This document shows positions 42,907 through 53,195 of a stretch of DNA of 64,000 nt, piece by piece. The notes under the pieces are model-generated. The model was not told the DNA's origin and ran no database searches. It saw only the letters and a program-made list of their open reading frames with translations. This DNA comes from JAIBAC01 sp046331095. Its GTDB lineage: Bacteria; Actinomycetota; Acidimicrobiia; UBA2766. The stretch covers positions 62,001-126,000 of the forward strand of contig JAXLRM010000008.1 of the NCBI GenBank assembly GCA_046331095.1, written 5' to 3'. The position numbers were made by a program, and so were the translations under genes. Position 1 is the first letter of the stretch. Every line of letters begins with the position of its first letter.

Positions 42907-45636
42907 CTAGAAGTCGCCGCGCGGGCACGCGGAATCGGCGTGCTCGTCCTCGGACGGCCGAGCGACCCACTCAATCAAGCACTTGAAGAGCTGCTCCGCC
43001 GTGTAGGGCTTCGTGAGGACGCCGTCCATGCCGGCTTCGATGCACTGCGCGTGCACGTCGGACGTGGCGGATGCCGTCAGGGCGACGATCGGCAGGTCGT
43101 CGCCCGCAGGCCCGGCGCGCAGGGCACGAGAGGCCTCGAAGCCGTCCATGACAGGCATGTGGCAGTCCATGAACACGAGGTCGAACTCGGCGGCGGCGAC
43201 CGCCGTGACTGCGGCGGCGCCATCGGGGACGAGCACCGCTTCGCAGCCGAGCCGCTCGAGCATGCCTGCGGCAACCCGCCGGTTCACGGGATTGTCCTCG
43301 GCGACCAGGATCCGCATCCCCGCCAAGCTGCCCGCTTGGTCGGCCACCAGCGCGGGCTCGCGCGGCGCCAACCCGGGTGCCTCCTCCATGACGTGGCGGG
43401 TGAAGAACACCCCACCGGGAAGGGGCCCCACGACGGAGGCGACGAGGTCGTCGGTCGCCCCGGTCAGGTACGCGTCGAAACCGGCATTGCGAGCCGCGGC
43501 GGCGTCACCCCGATAGCCCGCCGGCGGCCCTACGAGGACCAACCGGACGTCGGGACAACGATCGCGGACGCGACGAGCGAGAGCGCGCGCCTCTTCGGCG
43601 ATGTCCGCGTCGACGACGGCGACGAGCAATGCGTCGGCGCCGTCGGGCCCGAGGAGGGGCTCTGCGGCGACGAGGCTCTCGGCGTGTTCGACGAGGACGT
43701 GGCCTTCCTCGAGGATCCGACGGCAGCGCGCGATGGTCGCGGTGTCGTTGCCGCAGAGGACTGCGCGCACGGGAACCCGCCGCGAAGAAGCATCCTCTGG
43801 GGTTGCCGCGACCTCGAACGGCACCTCGGCCCAGAACGTCGATCCGGCACCGACCTCGCTCTCGGCACCGACACGTCCCCCCATGAGCTCGACGAGCTGA
43901 CGCGAGATCGCAAGTCCCAGCCCGGTCCCCCCGAAGCGTCGCGTCGTCGACGCGTCCGCCTGGGTGAACTCCTCGAAGAGGTGGGCGACTCGTTCACTCG
44001 CGATCCCGATCCCGCTGTCGACGACCTCGAATCGGATCAGGACCGTGTCCGCCCCGGCGCGAGTCGCCGTTGCGCGGAGCTCGAGTTGACCCTCCTCGGT
44101 GAACTTGAGAGCGTTGGCGCAGAAGTTGTTGAGGACCTGGCGCACCCGACTCGGATCGCCCAGCACGCGTAGCCCGGCCACGGCTTCGACGTCGAGGACG
44201 AAGCCGAGCCCCTTGGACACCGCCTGCACCTCGATGATCCGCGCCGTGTCGCCGAGCAACCTGTGCGGGTCGAACGCGATCCGTTCGAGCTCGATCTTGC
44301 CGGCCTCGATCTTCGAGACGTCGAGCACGTCGTTGATGACCGACAGCAGCGCCGAGGACGCGTCCCGGGCTGTCGCGGCGCACTCGCGGGCACTGGCATC
44401 GAGACTCTCGTCCAACAAGAGCTCGAGCATCCCGATGACACCGTTGAGGGGGGTCCTGATCTCGTGGCTCATGTTGGCTAGGAACGTGGACTTCGCGCTG
44501 CTCGCGGCTTCGGCGTCGTCGCGCGCCTCCTCGAGAGCGGCGCGGTCGTGCTCCCTCGAGATCTCCGTGCCAACCCACTCGGCCATCAGGCGCAACACGT
44601 CCTTGTCCGCCGGCCCGAAGGGCGCCGCGAGGGCCGACGTGCTCTGGAAGCTGAGGGTCCCGAAGACCTCGCCGTTGACCACGACCCTGACGCCCAGGTA
44701 CGCCTCGGGACCACCGTCACGGTGGGCCGCGTGCGCTGCCCATTGGGAGGCGGATGCGTCGTGGAACGCGAGCGGCGCCGACGAAGCGATCGTGGTCCGG
44801 TCGAACGTCTCGGCCAGCGGCCGCGTCGACCCCTGGAGCGGACCACGGTTGCCGGTGACCACCTCGACGATCTCGAGGTCGCTGCCCCGTAGGCGAGCCA
44901 GGATCCCCGTCTCGGTCCCGAACCGGCGACATCCCATCGCCAGCAGCTCCGACAACCGTCCCCCGAGGTCACCTTCCGACGTCGACAGGGAATACAGACC
45001 CCTGACGGTGCTCTCGTTGCGGCGGAGCTGACGCTCGATGGCCTTGGTCTCGCTGACGTCGCGGAACACGATCGCGGCGCCGGTCGGGACACCGTCCTCC
45101 ACGATCGGGCTCATCTGGAAACTGACCTCGACGATGGAGCCGTCCTCGTGGACGAAACGTGCGTCGTCGGCACGTGCGACCTGCGAGCCGCGCAGGACCT
45201 CGGCGAGCATCTCGTAGGCGGCATCCTGCTCGGTCGGCCCGAGGACGCCGAAACCGAGCAGCTCGAGAGCAGGGCGTCCGAGTGCCTCGCTCTGGAGCCT
45301 CCCCAACAGCCGCGCCCCTTCGGGATTCATCGAGACGACGGTGCCCTCGGCGTCGAGCACCAACAGTCCCTCGGCCAGGGACGTGATGATCGTCCGCAGC
45401 TTGTCGCGCTCTGCCGCCAAGCGGCTGGCCGACGAACGGCGCAGATCCTCGTACAGCGAGGTCATCTCCTCGGAGGAGATCTGCATGGACCGCTCCATCG
45501 TGTAGCGGTCCTGATCGAACTGGGTGTACGCACGGTCGAGCCGCCCGAGCAGAGCGCGCCACGCCTCGATCGAGGGCGCTTCGTCCGGACCGAGTCCGTG
45601 CTTCCGGAGCTGCCTCCTGAGCAGCGGGTGTGTCAT
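42907..45636 (-). CDS. Cytosolic hybrid histidine kinase (PAS-GAF-HisKA-HATPase-pseudoREC-REC)
   Basis: 909 residues, ATG 45636. A coiled N-terminus precedes a PAS domain (~95-210: IITSLAEGLLVLDAEGTVVS, IVFRDVSETKAIE) and a GAF domain (~230-385). HisKA (FLANMSHEIRTPLNGVIGML) and HATPase (NNFCANALKFTEEG, VVDSGIGI, FGGTGLGLAISRQLVELMGG) follow. A degenerate receiver (~650-760) lacks a clear phospho-acceptor context. The final intact REC has MRILVAEDNPVNRRVA, VFMDCHMPVMDGFEA and LTKPYTAEQL. No TM segment, so it senses cytosolic signals. The FIST-domain gene ends 53 nt upstream and may supply the ligand or partner. Confidence 0.92.
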   Translation of the reverse strand: MTHPLLRRQLRKHGLGPDEAPSIEAWRALLGRLDRAYTQFDQDRYTMERSMQISSEEMTSLYEDLRRSSASRLAAERDKLRTIITSLAEGLLVLDAEGTVVSMNPEGARLLGRLQSEALGRPALELLGFGVLGPTEQDAAYEMLAEVLRGSQVARADDARFVHEDGSIVEVSFQMSPIVEDGVPTGAAIVFRDVSETKAIERQLRRNESTVRGLYSLSTSEGDLGGRLSELLAMGCRRFGTETGILARLRGSDLEIVEVVTGNRGPLQGSTRPLAETFDRTTIASSAPLAFHDASASQWAAHAAHRDGGPEAYLGVRVVVNGEVFGTLSFQSTSALAAPFGPADKDVLRLMAEWVGTEISREHDRAALEEARDDAEAASSAKSTFLANMSHEIRTPLNGVIGMLELLLDESLDASARECAATARDASSALLSVINDVLDVSKIEAGKIELERIAFDPHRLLGDTARIIEVQAVSKGLGFVLDVEAVAGLRVLGDPSRVRQVLNNFCANALKFTEEGQLELRATATRAGADTVLIRFEVVDSGIGIASERVAHLFEEFTQADASTTRRFGGTGLGLAISRQLVELMGGRVGAESEVGAGSTFWAEVPFEVAATPEDASSRRVPVRAVLCGNDTATIARCRRILEEGHVLVEHAESLVAAEPLLGPDGADALLVAVVDADIAEEARALARRVRDRCPDVRLVLVGPPAGYRGDAAAARNAGFDAYLTGATDDLVASVVGPLPGGVFFTRHVMEEAPGLAPREPALVADQAGSLAGMRILVAEDNPVNRRVAAGMLERLGCEAVLVPDGAAAVTAVAAAEFDLVFMDCHMPVMDGFEASRALRAGPAGDDLPIVALTASATSDVHAQCIEAGMDGVLTKPYTAEQLFKCLIEWVARPSEDEHADSACPRGDF

Positions 45637-45689
45637 GCGCCGGCCGTCCTCCGAACGGGGTGGGCCACGATGGACGGTCCGGGGCGCCG

Positions 45690-46832
45690 TCAGCCCTCGG
45701 TGATCGCCGTGATCGTCATCGTCTGGTTGTGGAGGTCGCACGTGCCGTCGGTCAGCGGCGACAGCTCGCCATAGGAGTAGAAGCCGATCTGGTCGGCCGC
45801 AGGCCCGGCCACTTCGAGCGTCGCCTCGATCTCGTCCTCGGTCCGCTCGCCGAGAACGAGGCGACGACCGACGCAACTGATGGCGATGACGAGGGCGCCG
45901 CCCGACTCCAGTGCCGGTGTGCCCGACACCCCGCGCTCGGCAGCACACCCGGCGCCGTCCACGAGGCGGTCGAAGTTGGCGCGCATGAGTTGGGCGCGGT
46001 AGCCGGTCGGGATGTCGCCGGCGAAGGTCATGGACCGCTGCCCCTCGTCGACCGCGAGGATCGTGCGCACGAAGGAGTTCCGATCGGATTCGCCGGCCCG
46101 CAACGACAGCGGGAACAACAACGCGGACCCGGGGAGCTCCTCCGCCCTCTCGCCGAGGTACTTCTTGTAGAGATCGAGGGCGGGCATCCCGTCGAGCTCG
46201 TAGAGGACGTTGTCCTCGGACCGAGTGACGGTGCGTTCCGGACCGAAGATGTCCCAGCCCCCGCGCGAGCCGTGCCCGAAGTGGACTCGGTTGCCGTAGA
46301 AGCCCACCGCGGTCGCCCACCCCGTCATCGGTTTGCCGTCGTGGACGACCCAGGTCCTCTCGAACCGGTCGCCGTCACCGGCGAGGCCGCCGGTCACGAC
46401 CACGTCCTGATCGAGAACGGAGTTCACGCCGGCCGCCAGGGCACTGCCGTTGACGTTGAGCCCGTCCGACAGGACGAAGACGGCGCGCAGGTCGTCGGAG
46501 TCGAGCTGCCGGGCGATCGACTCTCCAGTCGCGAAGGAGGCGTGCGCGTCGGCGACCGGAGATGCCGCGAGGTTCAGATCCGAATGCTCGAACAGCGCCA
46601 CGGCGACGACGAGGGAATCGTCGTGGAGTTGGTCCCCGCATATCTCGCCTGCGGTAGAGCAGCCGATGATCCGCGACTGCGGGTAGGCGTCGCAGAGCTG
46701 CGCCACCGGCCCCGGCTCGTCCATGTACCCCGCGCCGCCGAAGACGACCACGAGGGTCCGCGGCGAGTCGAGCTCGGGAAACGTCGCGGACCAACCCGAC
46801 GACGGGTGGTACTGAACCGTCTGAACCTGCAC
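45690..46832 (-). CDS. FIST-domain sensory protein
   Basis: 380 residues from GTG 46832, nine bases after GGAGG. FIST_N covers ~25-220 (VVVFGGAGYMDEP, SRIIGCSTAGEICGDQL, VVTGGLAGDGDRFERTWV). FIST_C covers ~225-365 (YLGERAEELPGSALLFPL, ALVIAISCVGRRLVLGER, GFYSYGELSPL). FIST proteins are thought to bind small ligands such as amino acids and are often next to kinases or chemoreceptors. Here the next gene is the hybrid kinase. Cytosolic, without TM. Confidence 0.9.
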   Translation of the reverse strand: MQVQTVQYHPSSGWSATFPELDSPRTLVVVFGGAGYMDEPGPVAQLCDAYPQSRIIGCSTAGEICGDQLHDDSLVVAVALFEHSDLNLAASPVADAHASFATGESIARQLDSDDLRAVFVLSDGLNVNGSALAAGVNSVLDQDVVVTGGLAGDGDRFERTWVVHDGKPMTGWATAVGFYGNRVHFGHGSRGGWDIFGPERTVTRSEDNVLYELDGMPALDLYKKYLGERAEELPGSALLFPLSLRAGESDRNSFVRTILAVDEGQRSMTFAGDIPTGYRAQLMRANFDRLVDGAGCAAERGVSGTPALESGGALVIAISCVGRRLVLGERTEDEIEATLEVAGPAADQIGFYSYGELSPLTDGTCDLHNQTMTITAITEG

Positions 46833-46942
46833 GTCAGCATGCCTCCGCACACAGGGCCCCGTAACGGCACGCGGGACCGTCTTGTGTGTATCGACACGTA
46901 CGGCGCCTGGTTGAGAACGCCTTGGAGCGGCCCTGATGCGAG

Positions 46943-47245
46943 TCAGCCGAGGTCGACGACCTCGAACGCGAGGACCTCCGAGCCGGTGCCGACCGGGCCC
47001 CCTCCGGCCGACTGGCCATGACCGCGCCCGAACGCGCTGCTCGACATCCACCCCTCGAAGGACTCCCTGGAATCCCAGTGCGTCACGACGAAGTAGGCAT
47101 CCCTGCCGTCCGCCGGACGAAGCAGCTCGAAACCCTCGAATCCCGGCTGCTCGTCGACCTCGCCGGCGCGGGCTGCGAAGCGCTTCTCGAGTTCCGGTCC
47201 GGCCTCGCCTGGCACGGTGATCGCGTTGACGACTACGTAGCTCAT
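46943..47245 (-). CDS. MhuD-like heme-degrading monooxygenase
   Basis: 100 residues, ATG 47245. It closely resembles mycobacterial MhuD: VVVNAITVPGEAGPELEKRF, AARAGEVDEQPGFEGFELLR and YFVVTHWDSRESFEGW. By count Asn7 and Trp66 coincide with the catalytic Asn7 and Trp66 of MhuD, and His76 is one position from its heme ligand. The fold is a dimeric ferredoxin-like ABM domain that opens heme to release iron. The family also includes other antibiotic-biosynthesis monooxygenases, but conserved active-site residues favour heme. No heme-uptake genes adjoin it. Confidence 0.82.
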   Translation of the reverse strand: MSYVVVNAITVPGEAGPELEKRFAARAGEVDEQPGFEGFELLRPADGRDAYFVVTHWDSRESFEGWMSSSAFGRGHGQSAGGGPVGTGSEVLAFEVVDLG

Positions 47246-47270
47246 GTGCGCTCTCCGTGTCGGGTGAGGC

Positions 47271-47831
47271 CTACCAATGGCCGAGCTGGTCCACGATCTC
47301 GGCAAGGGTCGGTGCCGTGGAATCACGATCCGAGGTCGAAGGGTCGGCGACGGGCCAGTCGACCGCGACTTCGGGGTCGTCCCAACGGATGCCGCGCTCG
47401 GTGTCGTCCTGGTAGTAGGTCGGGCCGACCTTGTAGGTGACGTCGGCGGTGTCGCCGAGGACGACGAAACCGTGAGCGAAGCCGGCAGGGACGTAGAGCT
47501 GGTGCATGTTCTCGTCGGAGAGCTCGGCACTCACCCACCGGCGGAACGTCGACGACGACGGCCGCACGTCCACGGCGACGTCGAAGATCCGCCCGAGCGA
47601 GGCCCTCACCAGCTTCGCCTGGCCCGTGAGCTGGAAGTGCAGGCCCCTCAGGATCTTCGCGCCCGAGCGAGATTGGTTGTCCTGGACGAAGTCCTCCGTG
47701 ATGCCCGCCGCCTCGAAGTCGCTCTTGCGATACGTCTCGCAGAAGAAGCCGCGAGCGTCGCCGAAGACCCTGGGCTTCACGAGTATCACATCTGGGATCG
47801 CGAGGCGTTCGAACTCGAACCGGTCTGACAA
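47271..47831 (-). CDS. rfbC: dTDP-4-dehydrorhamnose 3,5-epimerase
   Basis: 186 residues from TTG 47831, five bases after GGAGG. RmlC cupin motifs: RGFFCETYRKSDFEAAGI, FVQDNQSRSGAKILRGLHFQ (catalytic His in LRGLHFQ), DVAVDVRPSSSTFRRWVS, YVPAGFAHGFVVLGDTADV (second His) and YKVGPTYY. It epimerises dTDP-4-keto-6-deoxyglucose for rhamnose synthesis. The other rml genes are not in the window, so it is separated from its pathway; some actinobacterial paralogues serve other deoxysugars. Confidence 0.9.
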   Translation of the reverse strand: MSDRFEFERLAIPDVILVKPRVFGDARGFFCETYRKSDFEAAGITEDFVQDNQSRSGAKILRGLHFQLTGQAKLVRASLGRIFDVAVDVRPSSSTFRRWVSAELSDENMHQLYVPAGFAHGFVVLGDTADVTYKVGPTYYQDDTERGIRWDDPEVAVDWPVADPSTSDRDSTAPTLAEIVDQLGHW

Positions 47832-47913
47832 GTCGGCCTCCGCATCTGGGCAAACGGCGGCGCCCAGTCTCCCAGCCGGGGGTGGGTCGCGCCAACGTCG
47901 CCGTGTACACGCG

Positions 47914-47948
47914 GAGGAGGGGCCGGGTAAGAGACCCGGCCCCTCCTC
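47914..47948 (-). terminator. Strong hairpin terminating the groESL transcript
   Basis: Perfect 15-bp arms GAGGAGGGGCCGGGT and ACCCGGCCCCTCCTC enclose a 5-nt loop, 26 nt beyond the groEL stop codon. There is no clear U-tract, as is common for actinobacterial terminators. It separates groEL from rfbC. Confidence 0.8.
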
Positions 47949-47974
47949 TCAGGTGATCAGCCGTGAGGCTCAGC

Positions 47975-49597
<1,623 letters not shown>

Positions 49598-49629
49598 GTG
49601 GCTGTACTCCTGTGCTGGTCAGGCTGTCG

Positions 49630-49920
49630 TCACTTCTTGCCCACGACGGCGAGGAGGTCGCGGGCGCTCAGGATGAGGACGTCTTCGCCGTCGACGGTGA
49701 TCTCGGTGCCGCCGTACTTGGAGTAGATGACCGTGTCGCCGGCCTCGACCTCGAGCGGGACGAGCTCGTCGTCGTGCCACTCGCCGCGGCCGACGGCGAG
49801 AACCTCGCCCTCCTGGGGCTTTTCCTTGGCCGTGTCGGGCAGGACGATCCCCGACGGGAGGGTCTCCTCGGCCTCGTTGGGACGGACGATGACGCGGTCA
49901 CCGAGCGGCTTGAGCTTCAT
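49630..49920 (-). CDS. groES: Co-chaperonin GroES
   Basis: 96 residues, ATG 49920 (MKLKPLGDRVIVRPNEAEET). The mobile loop ETLPSGIVLPDTAKEKPQEG, GEVLAVGRGEW and VIYSKYGGTEITVDGEDVLIL are standard GroES. It caps the GroEL ring. The longer open frame upstream of ATG would cover the promoter and part of the operator region and is not coding. A CIRCE operator lies ~110 nt upstream. Confidence 0.97.
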   Translation of the reverse strand: MKLKPLGDRVIVRPNEAEETLPSGIVLPDTAKEKPQEGEVLAVGRGEWHDDELVPLEVEAGDTVIYSKYGGTEITVDGEDVLILSARDLLAVVGKK

Positions 49921-50007
49921 GCGCGCCTCCAGGGCGTGTCTGTGGTTCACGTGTTCGGCGGTACCACCCAGGGTCCGGGGCAACGGTCCGCCGTCTTCGA
50001 CCGCCGG

Positions 50008-50013
50008 ATAGTA
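50008..50013 (-). promoter_or_regulatory. Candidate -10 element of the groESL promoter
   Basis: Minus-strand TACTAT lies 17 bases after the TGCTAA that ends the CIRCE element. That would place the repressor site over the -35 region, the usual geometry. The -35 match is weak, so this is tentative. Confidence 0.45.
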
Positions 50014-50030
50014 GCAGCCTGAGCCCTGGT

Positions 50031-50057
50031 TTAGCACTCGAACCCCGTGAGTGCCAA
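50031..50057 (-). promoter_or_regulatory. CIRCE operator (HrcA-binding site)
   Basis: TTAGCACTC-N9-GAGTGCCAA matches the CIRCE consensus TTAGCACTC-N9-GAGTGCTAA with one mismatch and exact 9-nt spacing. It lies upstream of groES and 15 nt beyond the tsaD stop, so groESL can be repressed by HrcA and induced by heat independently of tsaD read-through. Confidence 0.92.
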
Positions 50058-50072
50058 CCAGTCTCGAAGCCT

Positions 50073-51125
50073 TCAGCGTGAGACGCTCATGTTTGCTGCG
50101 TCAGGCACACCCATCCCGAGGGACGGGTACGCGCCCACTCCGAGTGGGCTGAAGAGTCCCAGGGACGCCGGGCGGTCGGCGCAGGCCGCGACCATCACCG
50201 CGTTGTCCTGGCACAGCGCCACCGACGGCATCGTCCATCCGAGTCCGGCGGCGTCGCATGCCTGGGTCATCCGGGCGCGGAGATGGGAGTTGGCGGCGAC
50301 CCCGCCCGCGAGCGCGACGGTGTCCCGTCCTCGTTGCTCCGCTGCCTTCACGGCCTTCTCGACGAGGACGTCCACCACCGCGGCCTGGAATCCCGCCGCC
50401 ACATCCGCCGCTTCCAGGGTCCGGCCGGAGGCGTCGGCCCTCCGCACGGCTTGCACGACCGCTGTCTTGAGCCCGCTGAAGGAGAAGTCGAACCCCTGGT
50501 GGCGCATCGCCCGGGGCAACGGCACGGCGTCCGGATCGCCGGTCCGCGCCAGAGCGTCGATCTCGGGACCTCCCGGGTACCCGAGGCCGATGAAGCGGGC
50601 GACCTTGTCGTAGGCCTCCCCGGCGGCGTCGTCGACGCTGCGGCCCAGCACCTCGAACCGCCACAGCCCCTCGTCTCCGGCTGTGACGTCGAGCAGCATC
50701 GTGTGCCCGCCCGAGACCAGCAGCGCGATCGCCGGGGGCGCGAAGTCGTCGTGGTCGACCGCGTTGGCGTGCACGTGGGCCTCGAGATGGTTCACCGCCA
50801 CGAGCGGCACGCCCACGGCCACCGCGACCGCCTTGGCCGCCGCCACACCCACGAGCAGGGCGCCCGCGAGGCCGGGGCCGACGGTCACCGCCACCGCGTC
50901 GAGATCCCCCACGGTGACGTCGGCTACGACGAGCGCGTCGGTCATCACCGAGTCGATCCTGTCGACGTGTGCGCGCGCGGCGAGTTCTGGGACCACACCT
51001 CCGTAGGGTGCATGCGTCTCGTGCTGGGACCACACGATCGACGAGCGCACCCGGCGGCCGTCCTCGACGACCGCTGCGGCGGTCTCGTCGCACGAGGTCT
51101 CGATCCCGAGGATCAGCGGCATCAT
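50073..51125 (-). CDS. tsaD: tRNA N6-threonylcarbamoyladenosine transferase TsaD
   Basis: 350 residues, two ATGs at 51125 and 51122. Kae1/TsaD motifs: LILGIETSCDETAAAVVEDG, GGVVPELAARAHVDRI with metal-binding His region, VNHLEAHVHANAVDH (HxxxH iron ligands), LLVSGGHTMLL, LGRSVDDAAGEAYDKVAR and GGVAANSHLRARM. It transfers the threonylcarbamoyl group to A37 of ANN-decoding tRNAs, together with TsaB and TsaE encoded at 60-61 kb. In many relatives it directly follows rimI; here about 8 kb intervenes. Confidence 0.96.
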   Translation of the reverse strand: MMPLILGIETSCDETAAAVVEDGRRVRSSIVWSQHETHAPYGGVVPELAARAHVDRIDSVMTDALVVADVTVGDLDAVAVTVGPGLAGALLVGVAAAKAVAVAVGVPLVAVNHLEAHVHANAVDHDDFAPPAIALLVSGGHTMLLDVTAGDEGLWRFEVLGRSVDDAAGEAYDKVARFIGLGYPGGPEIDALARTGDPDAVPLPRAMRHQGFDFSFSGLKTAVVQAVRRADASGRTLEAADVAAGFQAAVVDVLVEKAVKAAEQRGRDTVALAGGVAANSHLRARMTQACDAAGLGWTMPSVALCQDNAVMVAACADRPASLGLFSPLGVGAYPSLGMGVPDAANMSVSR

Positions 51126-51156
51126 CCAAACCTAGGGTCGAGCGCTGCGCGGAACC

Positions 51157-51293
51157 GACGTGGGGACGCAAAACGGGTCGTGAACCCCTCTCACGTCCCC
51201 ACGTCCGAACCACCCCCCGACGTGGGGACGCAAAACGGGTCGTGAACCCCTCTCACGTCCCCACGTCGTTCCGACCCCTCGACGTGGGGACGC
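51157..51293. repeat. Two full and one partial 49-bp palindromic repeats, 62-bp period (locus B)
   Basis: Identical units at 51157-51205 and 51219-51267, then an arm at 51281-51293, all in register at 62 bp. Arms GACGTGGGGACG / CGTCCCCACGTC flank GGGTcgtgaACCC. The spacer after the second unit (GTTCCGACCCCTC) nearly matches the spacer at 59298 (GTTCCGACCCCCC). It lies in the 253-nt gap between tsaD and the sensor kinase, marking one edge of the inserted block. The remaining ~85 nt show nothing clear. Confidence 0.92.
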
Positions 51294-51378
51294 GATCGGC
51301 GGGACCCCCCGGGCTCACAAGACCCGGCCCCGGAGGGGAACCGTCCGCTCCTCCGCGGGGCGAGCACCGAGCACCTCG

Positions 51379-52506
51379 TCAGAAGGGGATCGTGAAACCG
51401 ACCTGGGCGCCGCCCGTGCGCGCGTTGTCGGCCCACACCGACCCCCCGTGGGCCTCGACCAGCCGGCGGGCAATCGCGAGCCCGAGACCCGCGCCGCCGG
51501 TCGCCCGGCTCCGGGCGGGATCGCCGCGGTGGAACGCCTCGAACACCCTCGTCAGATCCGCGTCGGCGAAGCCCGGTCCGGTGTCGTCGACCTCGACGCG
51601 GATCTCACCCGCGTCTGCCGCGGCGCGGATCGCGATGGCGCCGCCGTCAGGTGTGTGACGCAGTGCATTGTCCACGAGGTTCGCGAGGACGCGCTGCACT
51701 TCACGCGGCCCCACGGTCGCGACGAGGGGTCCCACGACGACCGCGTCGATCAAGACGCCACGTGCGTCGGCGGCGGAGCTGAACTGGCCCACTGTGTCGG
51801 ACACGAGATCGCCGACGTCCACCGACTCCCGCACGAGCTCGAGATCGCCTGCCTCGAGACGCGAGTACTGGAAGAGGTCGTCCACGAGTGCCCCGAGGTC
51901 CTCGACCTGGTTCAGCATCAACGCTACGTACCGGCGCCGGGTCGCCGGGTCGTCGACGACACCGTCGCGGAGCGCCTCCACCATCGCGCGCAGCGACGCC
52001 AACGGCGTCCGTAGGTCGTGGCTGATCGATGCGACGAGGGTCCGGTGTGCCAGGTCGCGACGCTCCTTCTCCCGCCAAGACCGCTCGACCGACCCGGCCA
52101 TCGAGTCGAAGGCGGCGCCGAGGCGACCCGCCTCGTCGGGACCGCTCACGCCCGACCGCGCCTCGAGGTCACCCTCCGCAAACCGGTCGGCCGCCTGCGA
52201 CACGCGCTCGAGGGGCCGCGCGACGCTGCGCATGGTCACGAACGAGCCCGCCGCTCCGACGAGGGCCGCGAACGCCACGACCCCGACCACGAGCCACATC
52301 TCACGGGGTGACAGGAGCATCTCGGACACCGCCATCACCGCTCCGACCGCCACCGCACCCACCGCGGCGACGATCACGAGGAGCAACTTGGTACGCAACC
52401 GACGCATGCGGGGCGACAGGACGACCACGAGGCCGACCGCCACCACTGCGTAGGCCACGACCCAGGCCAACACGGTCCCCAGGTGGACGGCGTCCTCGCC
52501 GCTCAT
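51379..52506 (-). CDS. Sensor histidine kinase of the 51-58 kb operon
   Basis: 375 residues, ATG 52506 overlapping the regulator stop (ATGA). Three to four N-terminal TM helices (~10-105) with short loops, a HAMP linker (PLERVSQAADRFAEGDLEA), HisKA (VASISHDLRTPLASLRAM, phospho-His) and an HATPase with VLANLVDNALRHTPDG, VDDTGPGFAD and GGAGLGLAIARRLVEAHGG. No large outer sensor domain, so the signal is probably in or near the membrane. Last gene of the eight-gene operon; it should phosphorylate the OmpR-type regulator encoded just upstream. Confidence 0.93.
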   Translation of the reverse strand: MSGEDAVHLGTVLAWVVAYAVVAVGLVVVLSPRMRRLRTKLLLVIVAAVGAVAVGAVMAVSEMLLSPREMWLVVGVVAFAALVGAAGSFVTMRSVARPLERVSQAADRFAEGDLEARSGVSGPDEAGRLGAAFDSMAGSVERSWREKERRDLAHRTLVASISHDLRTPLASLRAMVEALRDGVVDDPATRRRYVALMLNQVEDLGALVDDLFQYSRLEAGDLELVRESVDVGDLVSDTVGQFSSAADARGVLIDAVVVGPLVATVGPREVQRVLANLVDNALRHTPDGGAIAIRAAADAGEIRVEVDDTGPGFADADLTRVFEAFHRGDPARSRATGGAGLGLAIARRLVEAHGGSVWADNARTGGAQVGFTIPF

Positions 52507-53186
52507 GGCGCCACGAACTTGTACCCGACCCCCCAGACCGTCTGGATCCAGCGAGGCTGCGACGGGTCGTCCTCGATCTTCTCCCGGACCCTCCGCACGT
52601 GGACCGTCACCGTGGCCGACTCCCCGAGTGGCACGTCCGCCCACACGTTCTCGAAGAGCTGGTCACGTGTGAAGACCCTGCCGGGGCGGCGGGCGAGGAA
52701 GGCGAGCAGGTCGAACTCCTTGGCGGTGAAGGAGACCTCGGCGGTTCCGACCTCGACGGTGCGGCTCGCTGGGTCGATCCTCAGTCCGGGGTAGCCAAGC
52801 GCTGCTGGCGGCGTCGTGTCGGCCGGCTGGTGCACGCGGCGCAGGACCGACTTGACCCGGGCGACGAGCTCGCGGGGGCTGAACGGCTTGGTGACGTAGT
52901 CGTCGGCGCCGAGCTCGAGGCCGAGCACCCGGTCGGCCTCGTCGCCCTTGGCGGTCAGCATGATGACGGGCACGCTCCCGCCGCTGCGCCGGAAGAACTC
53001 CATGCCGTCGACCTCGGGCAGCATCAGGTCCAGCACCACCAGATCCGGCCGCCACGTCGCGAGCTTGTCGAGGGCGGTGGCACCGTCGGCGGCGGACTCG
53101 ACCTGGAACCCCTCGCGGTCGAGGTATCGGCGCACCACGTCGACGACGATCGCCTCGTCGTCGACGACCAGGATGCGTGCTGACAT
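52503..53186 (-). CDS. OmpR-family response regulator
   Basis: 227 residues from ATG 53186 (GTG 53192 in frame). REC: ARILVVDDEAIVVDVVRRYL, LVVLDLMLPEVDGMEFF (phospho-Asp), IMLTAKGDEADRVLGLELGA, DDYVTKPFSPRELVARV. Winged helix: VSFTAKEFDLLAFLARRPGR, FTRDQLFENVWADVPLGESA and TVHVRRVREKIEDDP, ending WIQTVWGVGYKFVAP. A DNA-binding activator or repressor paired with the kinase. Because it is cotranscribed with the enzymes upstream, it may autoregulate the whole operon. Confidence 0.95.
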   Translation of the reverse strand: MSARILVVDDEAIVVDVVRRYLDREGFQVESAADGATALDKLATWRPDLVVLDLMLPEVDGMEFFRRSGGSVPVIMLTAKGDEADRVLGLELGADDYVTKPFSPRELVARVKSVLRRVHQPADTTPPAALGYPGLRIDPASRTVEVGTAEVSFTAKEFDLLAFLARRPGRVFTRDQLFENVWADVPLGESATVTVHVRRVREKIEDDPSQPRWIQTVWGVGYKFVAP

Positions 53187-53195
53187 GGCCACAGG

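Noticed and set aside
42659..42970. 103-codon open frame over the sdhC upstream region
   Set aside because: Arg/Gly/Pro-rich shadow frame; the 50-codon frame in the same place has a TM helix and a ribosome site.
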